This document shows, in pieces, positions 7,899 through 17,065 of a stretch of 51,985 nucleotides of DNA (position 1 is its first letter; each line of letters opens with the position of its first letter). The stretch covers positions 1-51,985 of the forward strand of contig JAIRJW010000019.1 in NCBI GenBank assembly GCA_031260455.1, in the 5' to 3' direction. The stretch is from Fluviicola sp. Lineage in GTDB: Bacteria > Bacteroidota > Bacteroidia > Flavobacteriales_D > Crocinitomicaceae. The notes under the pieces are model-generated. The model did not search any database and had not been told where the DNA came from. It was given only the letters and a program-made list of their open reading frames with translations. The translations under genes and the position numbers were made by a program.

Positions 7899-9641
7899 AT
7901 GTTTAAAAAAAACATTCTTTTCAAAACGCGTTATCATTTTAAACATGATCTCCCGCCTGAAATAGCACGAAATGCGAACAAGTTGATTCCTGTTCTTCTG
8001 TTTACCGGTATCCTGGAATTAACGGGGCTTCTCATCCTTTTTCCCGTAATCACAATTCTGCTGGACCCGAAAAAAATCAAAAATGAACCGTTGATTATCA
8101 AAATTTATCAGGCTACGGGCTTAAATTCTATCCAGCAGTTCATCATCTTTTCTTTCGGTCTGCTCTGTCTTTTTTTCATCGTAAAGAATCTGATCCTGTT
8201 TCTGGTTTACAAAAAGCAATCGAAAGTTCAGTTCCAGCTGGCAACTCAAATCGTCAACGAGCGCTTCGAATCGTATCTTCTAAATGAACAGGGAATACTC
8301 CGTGAAGAAAACATTGCTGTTTTGCTGAGAAACGTCACCCAGATTCCTTATGAATTTGTTTCCTTCATCTTTGTTCCCTACCTGAACCTGATTAGCGAAA
8401 TCATTTTCCTGCTCCTCATCGGTATAATCATTCTTCTGTACAATCCGATGCTGGTATTGACTATCACTGCTTTTGCAATTCCCTTTCTCTGGTTTTACAA
8501 CAAATTTTACAAGCGTAAACTGTCCCAAATCAGTGAAATCCGGGATAAAAAAGGAGCCGAACAATATAAAATTGCTTACCAGAGCATAGAATCTTCTGTT
8601 GAGATCAAAATTTTTCAGAAGGAACATTTTTTTGTTCCTCAATTCGTGAAAGTAACAGAGGAGTTTGAAAGCAGCATGACGGAAAGCAACTTGTTGAATC
8701 TTTTCAGTCCGAAACTGATCGAAACTGTTGCTGTCAGCTCCATTTTCATGCTGATCCTGACGGGAATCTTCCTTGGAAAAAATATTGTCGAATTAGGAGA
8801 GTTCCTTATTGTCTTCTCAATCAGCGCCATCCGGATTATTCCCTCACTGAACAAAATTGTACTTTCAGCCAACTACATGAAGGGAAGTTTTCACGTTTTC
8901 GGATACCTGAAAAATCTGCACCTCTCCAAACAGCGACCAACCGGACAGGGAACCTCAGCCCCTCCTCTTGTCTTTAATCAAGACATTGAATTTCGGAATA
9001 TCACTTACCGGTATGCGCAAAAAGATATCCTGAGTCAGTTGAATTTCCATGTCAAAAAAAACGAAAAGGTCGGGATTATCGGGGAATCAGGTTCCGGGAA
9101 ATCCACGTTTTTGTCTCTGATACTGCTCCTGATAAAACAACAAAGCGGTTCTTACCTGATTGACGGAAATCCGGTAACGCCATCCGACCACTCAGTTTTA
9201 TATCCGTTGATTGCTTACGTGCCGCAAACGGCAAAACTGGTCTACGGATCCGTAGCGGAAAACATTGCTTTCGGAGTTCCGAAAAATGAAATCAACTACG
9301 AAAAGGTGAGGCAACTGATCAGCATTATGAAACTCGATTCGTTTATTGACTCCCTTCCTTCGGGAGTTCACAGCTTTCTGGGCGAAAATAACCTCTCTAT
9401 TTCTGGCGGACAAAAGCAACGCCTGGGAATTGCACGAGCCTTGTATTTTGAAAGACCTATCCTCATCCTGGACGAATCAACCAGCGCATTAGACTACCAT
9501 ACGGAAAATGAAATTATTGATAATCTGATCGCACGACCGGACCTAACGATCCTGTTTGTGACACACCGCTTAAAAAGCTTGTCCAAATTCGACAAAGTCT
9601 TTGAACTTAACAATGGAAAACTAAGTAAAAAAACGCCATGA
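7899..9641 (+). CDS. ABC exporter, fused membrane and ATPase domains (MsbA/Wzk-like)
   Basis: The N-terminal half (about residues 30-330) carries six hydrophobic spans typical of a type IV ABC exporter. The nucleotide-binding domain has Walker A 'GESGSGKS' (395-402), a Q loop near 'VPQT' (441-444), signature 'ISGGQ' (501-505), Walker B 'ILILDE' (521-526) and the H-loop His at 556. At 580 residues it is a half-transporter that should dimerise. Within the glycan locus it most likely flips a lipid-linked oligosaccharide, as PglK/Wzk does, and no Wzx-type flippase is present. Its stop overlaps the next gene (ATGA). Confidence 0.92.
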   Translation: MFKKNILFKTRYHFKHDLPPEIARNANKLIPVLLFTGILELTGLLILFPVITILLDPKKIKNEPLIIKIYQATGLNSIQQFIIFSFGLLCLFFIVKNLILFLVYKKQSKVQFQLATQIVNERFESYLLNEQGILREENIAVLLRNVTQIPYEFVSFIFVPYLNLISEIIFLLLIGIIILLYNPMLVLTITAFAIPFLWFYNKFYKRKLSQISEIRDKKGAEQYKIAYQSIESSVEIKIFQKEHFFVPQFVKVTEEFESSMTESNLLNLFSPKLIETVAVSSIFMLILTGIFLGKNIVELGEFLIVFSISAIRIIPSLNKIVLSANYMKGSFHVFGYLKNLHLSKQRPTGQGTSAPPLVFNQDIEFRNITYRYAQKDILSQLNFHVKKNEKVGIIGESGSGKSTFLSLILLLIKQQSGSYLIDGNPVTPSDHSVLYPLIAYVPQTAKLVYGSVAENIAFGVPKNEINYEKVRQLISIMKLDSFIDSLPSGVHSFLGENNLSISGGQKQRLGIARALYFERPILILDESTSALDYHTENEIIDNLIARPDLTILFVTHRLKSLSKFDKVFELNNGKLSKKTP

Positions 9642-10789
9642 ACTTAAATTCGGATCGATATATGAATAAAATACTCATTTTTTCAAACAAAAAGGTTTCC
9701 AGTGCTCCACGGATTTTACGGGAAACAGACGGTTTAAAGGATCACTTCGAAATACACCTTACGGGAGATGAAAGTTCATTTGATACAGAGCACATATACT
9801 CCTGCATCTATTCTTTCCGGAGTTTCAGCGACAAGATCAAAAGCAGAATTAGTCGCATACTCGGGCGAAGAACGCTTCCTGTTTACTCCAAAATCGAGGC
9901 TTACATCCAACAGTGGAAAATTGATGTACTGATTATTCATGAACCTCATTTTTTACCACTGGCTGCACAACTGAAAGAAAAGTACGGGATCCGGATCGTG
10001 TTCAACGCCCATGAGTATTATCCGCTGGAATTCGAAAATTCTCCTGAGTGGATGAAAAACGAAGGACGCTTGTTTTACAGTTTGTATCAACAATATTTAT
10101 CTCAACTGGACTTGTTCATCAACGTCTGTGATTCGATCCGGGAAAAATGCCTGTCCGAATTCCATACAGATTCCCTGGTAATTCCAAATGCCGCATTCTA
10201 TTCGAATTTAGCTCCGAATTACCATACAAACGAGCCCATCCGCCTGATTCATCATGGTGCGCTTTTACCCAACCGGAAACTTGAAAAGATGATCTCCATT
10301 GTGGATTCACTTGGCCCGCGTTTTCAACTGGACATCATAGGAGTGCCCCATCCGGCAGTGATGGATTATTACGGGAAAATCAAGGAAGCCTGCTCTGCTA
10401 CTTCCAACGTACGGCTGATTACACCAGTTGCATTCAGCGAAATCATCCCGTTCATCAATCAATACGATATCGGAATACATTTGCTGGAACCGTCCAGCTT
10501 CAATAATTTCCACGCTTTGCCGAATAAAATCTTTGAATTTCTGCAGGCTAAACTGGCTGTTTTCGTGTCTCCCAGTCCGGAAATGAGCAAACTGGTAGAG
10601 AAATACCGGATAGGGGAAGTATCTGAAGATTTTTCGGAGTCCGCTATGATTGAACGCTTACAGCAAACAGATCTTCAGCAAATAAACACTTACAAACAAA
10701 ACACGGTTCAGGCCGCTCAACTGGAAACTGCGGAAAAATATCAGCAGCTGTACCTGGATCGCCTGCTCTCTCTGCTAACAGTTCAATGA
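9638..10789 (+). CDS. GT-B fold glycosyltransferase (family 4-like)
   Basis: A two-lobed glycosyltransferase of 383 residues. The N-lobe begins 'KILIFSNKKVSSAPRILRETDGL'. The linker holds 'FNAHEYYPLEF' and 'IPNAAF', and the C-lobe has 'IRLIHHGALLPNR', 'LDIIGVPHP' and 'NKIFEFLQAKLAVFVSP', the place where the E-x7-E motif normally lies. The call rests on this layout. A second ATG at 9662 begins directly at 'MNKILIFS' and could be the real start, although the ATGA overlap with the ABC gene favours 9638. The acceptor is unknown. Confidence 0.8.
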   Translation: MNLNSDRYMNKILIFSNKKVSSAPRILRETDGLKDHFEIHLTGDESSFDTEHIYSCIYSFRSFSDKIKSRISRILGRRTLPVYSKIEAYIQQWKIDVLIIHEPHFLPLAAQLKEKYGIRIVFNAHEYYPLEFENSPEWMKNEGRLFYSLYQQYLSQLDLFINVCDSIREKCLSEFHTDSLVIPNAAFYSNLAPNYHTNEPIRLIHHGALLPNRKLEKMISIVDSLGPRFQLDIIGVPHPAVMDYYGKIKEACSATSNVRLITPVAFSEIIPFINQYDIGIHLLEPSSFNNFHALPNKIFEFLQAKLAVFVSPSPEMSKLVEKYRIGEVSEDFSESAMIERLQQTDLQQINTYKQNTVQAAQLETAEKYQQLYLDRLLSLLTVQ

Positions 10790-10790
10790 T

Positions 10791-12602
10791 ATGTGCGGAA
10801 TTGCCGGAATTATAACCCCAGACCAATCGGAAATGCTTTTAACACGATTAAAAGCAATGACCGATTCGATTGCTCATCGCGGACCGGACGGCGAGGGGCA
10901 CTGGATTTGTGAGAACAAGCAGATTGCATTCGGACACCGGAGACTAGCCATTATTGACCTGTCTGAAAACGGGAAACAACCGATGCATTACCTGGAACGC
11001 TATACAATCACATTCAACGGGGAAATATACAATTACCCCGAGATCAGGGAGCAATTGATTCAACAAGGCTATACTTTCCAGAGTCAGACCGACACAGAAG
11101 TATTGCTGGCTCTTTACGACCTGAAAAAAGAATATTGCCTGCAGGATCTTGACGGGATGTTTGCCTTCGCGATCTTTGACAAACAGGAAAATCAGGTGTT
11201 TTGCGCACGCGACCGCTTCGGGGAAAAACCATTTTATTACACTCACCTGAACGGCACATTTTACTTCGCCTCTGAAATGAAAGCGCTTTGGGCTGCTGAA
11301 GTTCCGAAAATACCATCCAGACAACGTATTTTCGATTACCTGGCTTTTGACCGGATGGAGTCCGCAGAAAACCCTGAATCCACTTTTTTCGAAAGAATTT
11401 TCCAACTCAAACCAGCCCATTATATTTTCATTGATTTAAATCAATTGCAACCGATTAAACAGCAAAACTATTGGAAAGCGGATCTTTCCAAAAAGTCTGC
11501 ATTATCATTTGAGGAAGCGCAGCAGGAGTTCAAACGCTTACTCACCCGCTCTGTTGAAAGAAGACTGAGAAGCGATGTTCCCGTGGGTTCCAGCTTGTCG
11601 GGTGGTTTGGATTCATCCGCTATTGTTGCGCTCATCTGTCAGTTAAAATCCGAAGGACAGGATCAGCATACTTTTTCGGCCAGGTTTCCAAGCTTCAAAA
11701 AAGACGAGGGTGCTTACATTGACCGGATGACCAATCTGACAAACAGCCAATCCCACGCCGTGTTTTGTACAGAAGAAATGCTGAATGAAACCTTGCCCCA
11801 CTTGTTCAGAATCCATGAAGAACCATTCGGAAGCACCAGCATTGCCGCACAGTTCCTGGTGATGAAGCTGGCTAAGGAATCCAGCATTAAGGTGTTACTT
11901 GACGGACAGGGCGCAGATGAATACCTGGCTGGCTACTCTTTCTTTTACCTGAATTACGCTGCCGAGTTGCGAGCGCTTGGGAAAAGCGCTTTAACCCGGT
12001 TTCAGGATCAGTATCAAAAACACTTCAACACCCAGTTCATAACAGGTCGTACTTTCTGGATCGATGCCAAATATCCAAATCTGAGAGATGCGATCAGAAA
12101 ATTGAAAAACAAAACAAAAAAACCGGCTTATTTCAAGCAATTTTCATCTGATTTCCTGGAGACCGTTCAAACCAACAACTACAAAACAGGATTCAGAAAC
12201 AGTCTGAACGAAGCCCTAATGGATGCATTGACCAAAAACAGCCTGCGAACATTGCTTCGCTATGCAGACCGGAATTCCATGGCCAACAGCCGCGAAGTGC
12301 GCCTGCCTTTCCTTTCGCATGAGTTGGTGGAATTCGTTTTCAGTTTACCGTCTTCATATAAAATCCACGAAATCTGGACAAAAGCCATTTTGCGCTATTC
12401 TCTCAACGATTTACTTCCGGTAGAAGTTACCTGGAGAAAAGAAAAAATCGGGTTCGAACCTCCGAATTACAAGACCGTTGATGAAACAGAAGTATCCCGG
12501 GCTATTCAATGTTTGGTTGAGAACAAAATATTAAATTCGGACAAGGTAATCCCTTCCAAATACTGGGAATATGTTCAAGTCGCTCATTTGTATGACAAAT
12601 AA
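10791..12602 (+). CDS. asnB: Asparagine-synthase-like glutamine amidotransferase, copy 1
   Basis: A class II glutamine amidotransferase domain starts at the mature Cys ('MCGIAG', C2), with 'HRGPDGEG' (29-36) and 'FNGEIYNY' (75-82). The synthetase domain has the ATP-pyrophosphatase P-loop 'SGGLDSS' (270-276). It is 603 residues long. Two bases separate it from the preceding glycosyltransferase, and its end overlaps the next gene by 11 bp. In glycan loci such enzymes often amidate uronic acids (WbpS-like) rather than make free asparagine. A second copy lies at 23522. The family is certain; the substrate is not. Confidence 0.88.
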   Translation: MCGIAGIITPDQSEMLLTRLKAMTDSIAHRGPDGEGHWICENKQIAFGHRRLAIIDLSENGKQPMHYLERYTITFNGEIYNYPEIREQLIQQGYTFQSQTDTEVLLALYDLKKEYCLQDLDGMFAFAIFDKQENQVFCARDRFGEKPFYYTHLNGTFYFASEMKALWAAEVPKIPSRQRIFDYLAFDRMESAENPESTFFERIFQLKPAHYIFIDLNQLQPIKQQNYWKADLSKKSALSFEEAQQEFKRLLTRSVERRLRSDVPVGSSLSGGLDSSAIVALICQLKSEGQDQHTFSARFPSFKKDEGAYIDRMTNLTNSQSHAVFCTEEMLNETLPHLFRIHEEPFGSTSIAAQFLVMKLAKESSIKVLLDGQGADEYLAGYSFFYLNYAAELRALGKSALTRFQDQYQKHFNTQFITGRTFWIDAKYPNLRDAIRKLKNKTKKPAYFKQFSSDFLETVQTNNYKTGFRNSLNEALMDALTKNSLRTLLRYADRNSMANSREVRLPFLSHELVEFVFSLPSSYKIHEIWTKAILRYSLNDLLPVEVTWRKEKIGFEPPNYKTVDETEVSRAIQCLVENKILNSDKVIPSKYWEYVQVAHLYDK

Positions 12603-13683
12603 GAAGAAAAAACGCCTGCTTTTCGGATCTGTTGACATCGGGTACCGGATCAATCACTACTCCGATTTCATTCACACGGAATTTCCGGATGAACTGACCG
12701 CAGAATCTTTTTCCAAGTATCAATTACCTGATACACATTACAAAACGAGTTATACTTATCTCTGTGAGATTGAGAAAAAATCAGCGTTATATGTGTATTG
12801 CTACACTACACTGTTCTTTTTGCGGGCATTGTTTCGTTATCAGGTTTTTCATTTTCTGTCCGGCGAAACGATTCTGCCTTGGAAACTGAGAGGTTTCGAA
12901 CTGGCTTGCTATCGTTTGTTGGGTAAAAAAATCATCATGCACTTCGTCGGTTCCGACATCCGGAGCGAAACTTACCTGCAAGAAAAAAACGATCACCTGG
13001 AAGCCTGTTTGCGTGGTGAGTATCAAATTCAGTCGCCAATTTCTTCGTCAATCCAGGAAAAACTGATCCGTCAGGTCCGGAAGCATGCAACAAACATTCT
13101 TGTTTCAACCCCGGATTTGCTGCAAATCATCCCAGAGGCGACTTACCTTCCCGTATTCCTGGATTTCAATCATTTCATTTACGAGGAATCTGAAAAAACT
13201 CATGTGGTTTCCATTCTGCATTCCCCATCAGCAGCTAAAACCAAAGGAAGCGGTCACTTAAGCCGCATATTTGAAAACCTGAAAAGTGAATTTGGGGAAG
13301 CAGTGACATTCATCACCCCGGTTACCAGACTGAATGAAGTCAAATCATACGCAACCACCCGCTACGACCTGCTGAACAAAATGTCAGGAGCTGATATCGT
13401 GATTGATCAGCTGGTGATTGGCTGGTATGGTCTGAAAACAGTAGAAGCATTGATGCTCAATTGCGAAGTGGTTTGTTTCATTGACGATCAGCTCAGGAAT
13501 TATTTACCGGAAAATGCACCGATTATCGATGCAAACATCCTGAATCTGGAAACCATACTCAAGCAATCTATCCGAAAAATTCTATCCGGGGAGGTTACTG
13601 ATTCCAACAAACAGGAATACGTCAAAAAATACCACAACATTCAACAATATAAAACATATCTGGAAGCAATCTGGCTTCGGTAA
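12592..13683 (+). CDS. Putative GT-B glycosyltransferase (363 aa)
   Basis: The protein has a Rossmann-like N-lobe ('KKRLLFGSVDIGYRIN'), 'IIMHFVGSDIRSE' and a C-lobe with 'VVSILHSPSAAKTKGSGHL' and 'DIVIDQLVIGWYGLKTVEALML'. The last stretch is the usual nucleotide-sugar binding end of GT4-type enzymes. Overall identity to named families looks low, so the family is inferred from fold-like features and context. The ATG at 12592 overlaps the stop of the preceding gene and starts at 'MTNKKKKR'. An upstream ATG at 12571 would add seven residues. It is the last gene of the forward operon before an inverted acyltransferase. Confidence 0.65.
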   Translation: MTNKKKKRLLFGSVDIGYRINHYSDFIHTEFPDELTAESFSKYQLPDTHYKTSYTYLCEIEKKSALYVYCYTTLFFLRALFRYQVFHFLSGETILPWKLRGFELACYRLLGKKIIMHFVGSDIRSETYLQEKNDHLEACLRGEYQIQSPISSSIQEKLIRQVRKHATNILVSTPDLLQIIPEATYLPVFLDFNHFIYEESEKTHVVSILHSPSAAKTKGSGHLSRIFENLKSEFGEAVTFITPVTRLNEVKSYATTRYDLLNKMSGADIVIDQLVIGWYGLKTVEALMLNCEVVCFIDDQLRNYLPENAPIIDANILNLETILKQSIRKILSGEVTDSNKQEYVKKYHNIQQYKTYLEAIWLR

Positions 13684-13699
13684 GTAAACAAGACTGAGT

Positions 13700-14755
13700 T
13701 TACCGCTTAAAAAAACGGTTTCTCAGTTTCAGGAAGCTTTCTTCAACAAATCGTGTAAAGATAACAGCCATTAAAGCACTCACCAGGAGATAAATAACAA
13801 ATGACCAAAGTCCTTTTCCCAGGTATTGCATACACAGAACTGCAACAATCGGATTCCACAAATACCAGTTATAGCTGTAATATCCGATCACCCGGAAAGG
13901 AATTATCCAACCGCTGTTTTTCATCAGCAAAGTGGACCAGATAATGCAAAACATGAATACAGGCAGAATAGAATGCATAATCAATTCTTTGAAATACGGA
14001 ACGAAACCGGATTCATTTACATAAACAGTCAATGCAATTCCTGCAATCCCGACGAGCAGTAAGACGCTTCTGATTTCTTTTTTAGAAGCCAGGTCCTTTC
14101 CCCGGAACTGAAGATAAGCCGCCAGGATTCCCCAGGAAAAAGTATCCAGCCGGTTAAAGGTCATGGCATAAGTATCCCGGGAATTTGTCATTGTCAGCAT
14201 GATCCATTTGCAAACAAAAGACAGTATGATTGTCAGAACAAGGGAAAAAACCAAAACTTTACCGTTGGTTTTAAATTCCCGTAAAATCAGAATCAGGCAT
14301 GGAAATAAAAGATAGAAATGCTCTTCGATACACAAAGACCAGACATGGTCAAAAGCAAAATGAAACGGTCCCCCGACAAAGTTCCGATACCAGAAAACAT
14401 AGCGGGGCAATTCTGAAAACCGGAGTCTTTGCTCCTCAAATTCACCTGAAAACAACAGGTTTGAAAGCAGAAATCCGATAACTAGGAAAATATAATAAGA
14501 AGGCCAGATTTTAAAGCCTCTTTTTAAAAAAAAACCAAAAAAGCTGATTTTTTTATCCAGCAGAAAATCTTTCATCAAAGCTCCTCCAACGAGGTAGCCA
14601 GAAATCACGAAAAACAAATCCACCCCCAGGTATCCGTATGGTAATGTTCCGTTGAAATGAAACAAAACCACACTCAAAACCGCACACCCTCTCAGGAAAT
14701 CAATATTGATCTGACGTCCCGTATTGTTTAAAGTCCTGATGAGATTTCCAAACAT
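13700..14755 (-). CDS. Acyltransferase family 3 (OafA/YrhL type), second copy
   Basis: It has the same architecture as the first copy: 'NIDFLRGCAVLSVVLFHFNG' with the family His, 'GYLGVDLFFVISGYLVGG', 'KRGFKIWPSYYIFLVIGF' and 'SLCIEEHFYLLFPCLILIL', then a string of membrane spans over 351 residues. It is transcribed against the rest of the locus and its end comes within 16 bp of the convergent glycosyltransferase. Opposite orientation and a separate leader suggest independent insertion or control. It is probably an O-acetyltransferase for a different glycan position. The 196-bp region upstream shows no clear promoter. Confidence 0.9.
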   Translation of the reverse strand: MFGNLIRTLNNTGRQINIDFLRGCAVLSVVLFHFNGTLPYGYLGVDLFFVISGYLVGGALMKDFLLDKKISFFGFFLKRGFKIWPSYYIFLVIGFLLSNLLFSGEFEEQRLRFSELPRYVFWYRNFVGGPFHFAFDHVWSLCIEEHFYLLFPCLILILREFKTNGKVLVFSLVLTIILSFVCKWIMLTMTNSRDTYAMTFNRLDTFSWGILAAYLQFRGKDLASKKEIRSVLLLVGIAGIALTVYVNESGFVPYFKELIMHSILPVFMFCIIWSTLLMKNSGWIIPFRVIGYYSYNWYLWNPIVAVLCMQYLGKGLWSFVIYLLVSALMAVIFTRFVEESFLKLRNRFFKR

Positions 14756-14951
14756 GCTTTCTGGTTTTTATCTGTTTCATTTCCCAAATATTTAGTCATC
14801 TTTGTATTTCACATGAATAACAAACTTGGGATCTTTGCAAAAATTCCTGTAAAACTACAATTTAAGTCGAATTTCAGATCACGATGATGCTTTTGTACAA
14901 TACTCTCCTGATTCGAATACCCCGGTTTGTATTCCAATTCCGCGTTGACAA

Positions 14952-16061
14952 TTGAAGATTTGTTATATCATATCAGACATTGACAAAGCTGTTTATTTCG
15001 AGCAAACGGCATTGGCTTTGCGTGAACAAGGTTGTGACCTGTCATTTATCCTGGTCAATTGCACCAATAAAACACTGCACCAATTCCTGGAACAACACGG
15101 ATTTAAGGTATTCACCCTGGAAGCAGGATCTTTACTTCGCTCGCGGAAAACCATCATGGCAAGCAAACGAATTTTGAAAGAAAACCTGATCGACTTGGTT
15201 CACTGCCACCTTGCGCAAGCTAATTGGGTCGGACTATGGGCGGCCAAACTGGCTGGAATTAAAATGCGTCTCTATACGAGACATTCCGGAGAGCCTCTGA
15301 AATTGCACTGGAAAGAACGGATTATCGACAAAATACAAAACAGACTGGCAACACATATCATTGCTATTTCCGGAGTTATTGAAAAATTACTCGAAAAACA
15401 AAGAGTTCCGGCTCAAAAACGCATCCTGATCCATCATGGATTTAATTTAAAGCGATTTTCAGAATTTCAGAAAAAGGAGGTCGGGCGGATCAAAGAAACT
15501 TACAATCCATCGGAACAGCAACCGGTAATCGGCGTCATTGCACGCTGGATGAACTGGAAAGGAATTCAATACACCATTGCAGCCTTTCAACAGTTATTGA
15601 AAACACATCCGGATGCACTACTGTGCCTGTTCGGCGCTTCAGACAACGCGGATTATTCACAGGAAATCAGCAGACTGGTACAGAAACTTCCTGAGCAGAA
15701 TGTGTGTGTTGTACCTTTCGAAAACAATGTTTTTGATTTGTATCAACTCTTTGATATCTATGTACATGTTCCTGTAAATCCGGATTGTGAAGCGTTTGGA
15801 CAAACCTACGTAGAAGCACTTGCAGCTGGTATCCCTTCTGTTTTTACCTTAAGTGGCATTGCCCGGGAATTTATCACCGGCAAAGAAAACGCACTTGTGG
15901 TTCCGTTTAAAAATGCAGAAGCCATTCACCAGGCAATACTTCAATTGCTGAACGATCCGGTTCTTCAGGAAAAATTAAAACGAAACGGCCCGGAAAGCGT
16001 CCGCGAATTGTTTAATTTTGAACGGTACATTGCACAGCTGAAAATGCTTTATTCCCGTTGA
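14952..16061 (+). CDS. GT4-family glycosyltransferase (TTG start)
   Basis: It is a GT-B enzyme of 369 residues. Features include 'KICYIISDIDKAVYFEQTALALREQG', 'LVHCHLAQANWVGLWAAKLAG', 'IHHGFNLKRF', 'IGVIARWMNWKG' and the E-x7-E region 'EAFGQTYVEALAAGIPSVF'. The only start consistent with this N-terminus is a TTG at 14952, because an in-frame TGA ends just three bases before it. The sugar donor is unknown. It is followed by a GT2 gene whose start lies about 3 bp after this stop. Confidence 0.88.
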   Translation: MKICYIISDIDKAVYFEQTALALREQGCDLSFILVNCTNKTLHQFLEQHGFKVFTLEAGSLLRSRKTIMASKRILKENLIDLVHCHLAQANWVGLWAAKLAGIKMRLYTRHSGEPLKLHWKERIIDKIQNRLATHIIAISGVIEKLLEKQRVPAQKRILIHHGFNLKRFSEFQKKEVGRIKETYNPSEQQPVIGVIARWMNWKGIQYTIAAFQQLLKTHPDALLCLFGASDNADYSQEISRLVQKLPEQNVCVVPFENNVFDLYQLFDIYVHVPVNPDCEAFGQTYVEALAAGIPSVFTLSGIAREFITGKENALVVPFKNAEAIHQAILQLLNDPVLQEKLKRNGPESVRELFNFERYIAQLKMLYSR

Positions 16062-16063
16062 TC

Positions 16064-16954
16064 ATGTTTCTTTCCATTGTTATTCCGACATACAATCGCG
16101 CCCACCTGATTGAGAATACACTAAAAAGTGTGTTAAATCAAACCTGTCCGGATTTCGAAGTGATTCTCGTGGACGACGGGAGCACAGACAATACCCAGGA
16201 AGTCATTGCACCTTATTTATCGGAAAAAGTCCGTTATTACCTAATCGAAAACAGCGAGCGCGGTGCGGCGAGAAACAGAGGAACAGAGCTGGCAAACGGA
16301 CATTATCTGAATTGGTTCGACAGCGATGATGAAATGCTCCCGGATCACGTACAGCACCTCAGGGAACTTTGTAAGAAAAACAGTTATCCGGAGGTTCTGA
16401 ACGCGATGTACCAAATGAAAGATGCTGTAAACGGGAAGATTACTCCAGTTCAGTCAAGCTATCGCCCGAACCAAAAGCAACGCATTCATTTTCTGACCGA
16501 AGGAAACTACCTGGCATGCAATTCAGTTATTGTACGGAAAGACATTGCCCTGGAAAATCCCTTCATCGAAGACCGAACCTTAAGTGCAAGTGAAGACTAC
16601 GAATTGTGGCTGCGCTTACTGGCGCAATATTCCTTTCACCAGTCGGAAAAGATTACTTCTTACCTCATCCAGCACAATGAAAGGAGTGTCAATACCATGA
16701 CTGATCCATCCAAACTGGAAAAGCGTTTTTTAGCTTTCCTGGGCTATATGGATCAAAATCAACAATTCAAAGTATTCCTGGGGGCTCATTACAGCTACTT
16801 TGTCATGAGGAATTACCTGGTACTTGCTGTAGATTTAGCCTGTAACGACCATAAAAAACTAGCATTCAACTATTTAAAAAAAGCATTCAAAGAGCACCGG
16901 AGTGCTGTAAAACAACGTGTCTTCTGGGCAACACTCAAGCATCTTCTTTTTTAA
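16064..16954 (+). CDS. GT2-family glycosyltransferase
   Basis: A GT-A enzyme of 296 residues. It has the classic start 'LSIVIPTYNRA', 'VDDGSTDN' (36-43) for nucleotide binding, and 'DSDDE' (86-90) in place of the DxD metal site, followed by the 'ASEDYELWLRLL' block of the family's acceptor region. The ATG at 16064 is preferred to an in-frame TTG at 16058 because it starts right at the conserved strand. About 110 bp without a gene follows, holding the promoter of the next gene. Confidence 0.9.
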   Translation: MFLSIVIPTYNRAHLIENTLKSVLNQTCPDFEVILVDDGSTDNTQEVIAPYLSEKVRYYLIENSERGAARNRGTELANGHYLNWFDSDDEMLPDHVQHLRELCKKNSYPEVLNAMYQMKDAVNGKITPVQSSYRPNQKQRIHFLTEGNYLACNSVIVRKDIALENPFIEDRTLSASEDYELWLRLLAQYSFHQSEKITSYLIQHNERSVNTMTDPSKLEKRFLAFLGYMDQNQQFKVFLGAHYSYFVMRNYLVLAVDLACNDHKKLAFNYLKKAFKEHRSAVKQRVFWATLKHLLF

Positions 16955-17053
16955 CAATTCCCGAAACGTTTACATAATCAAACCAGATATTCACCCAACT
17001 CTTCCACTTACCTTTTAGTCAGAAAAAAATACTTATTTCCTTAATGGTTCTGT

Positions 17054-17061
17054 TAATTTTG
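17054..17061 (+). promoter_or_regulatory. Bacteroidota -7 box before the sugar amidotransferase
   Basis: TAATTTTG matches TANNTTTG exactly and ends 4 bp before the ATG at 17066, implying a nearly leaderless transcript. No clear TTTG is seen at the -33 position. Confidence 0.35.
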
Positions 17062-17065
17062 CAAT

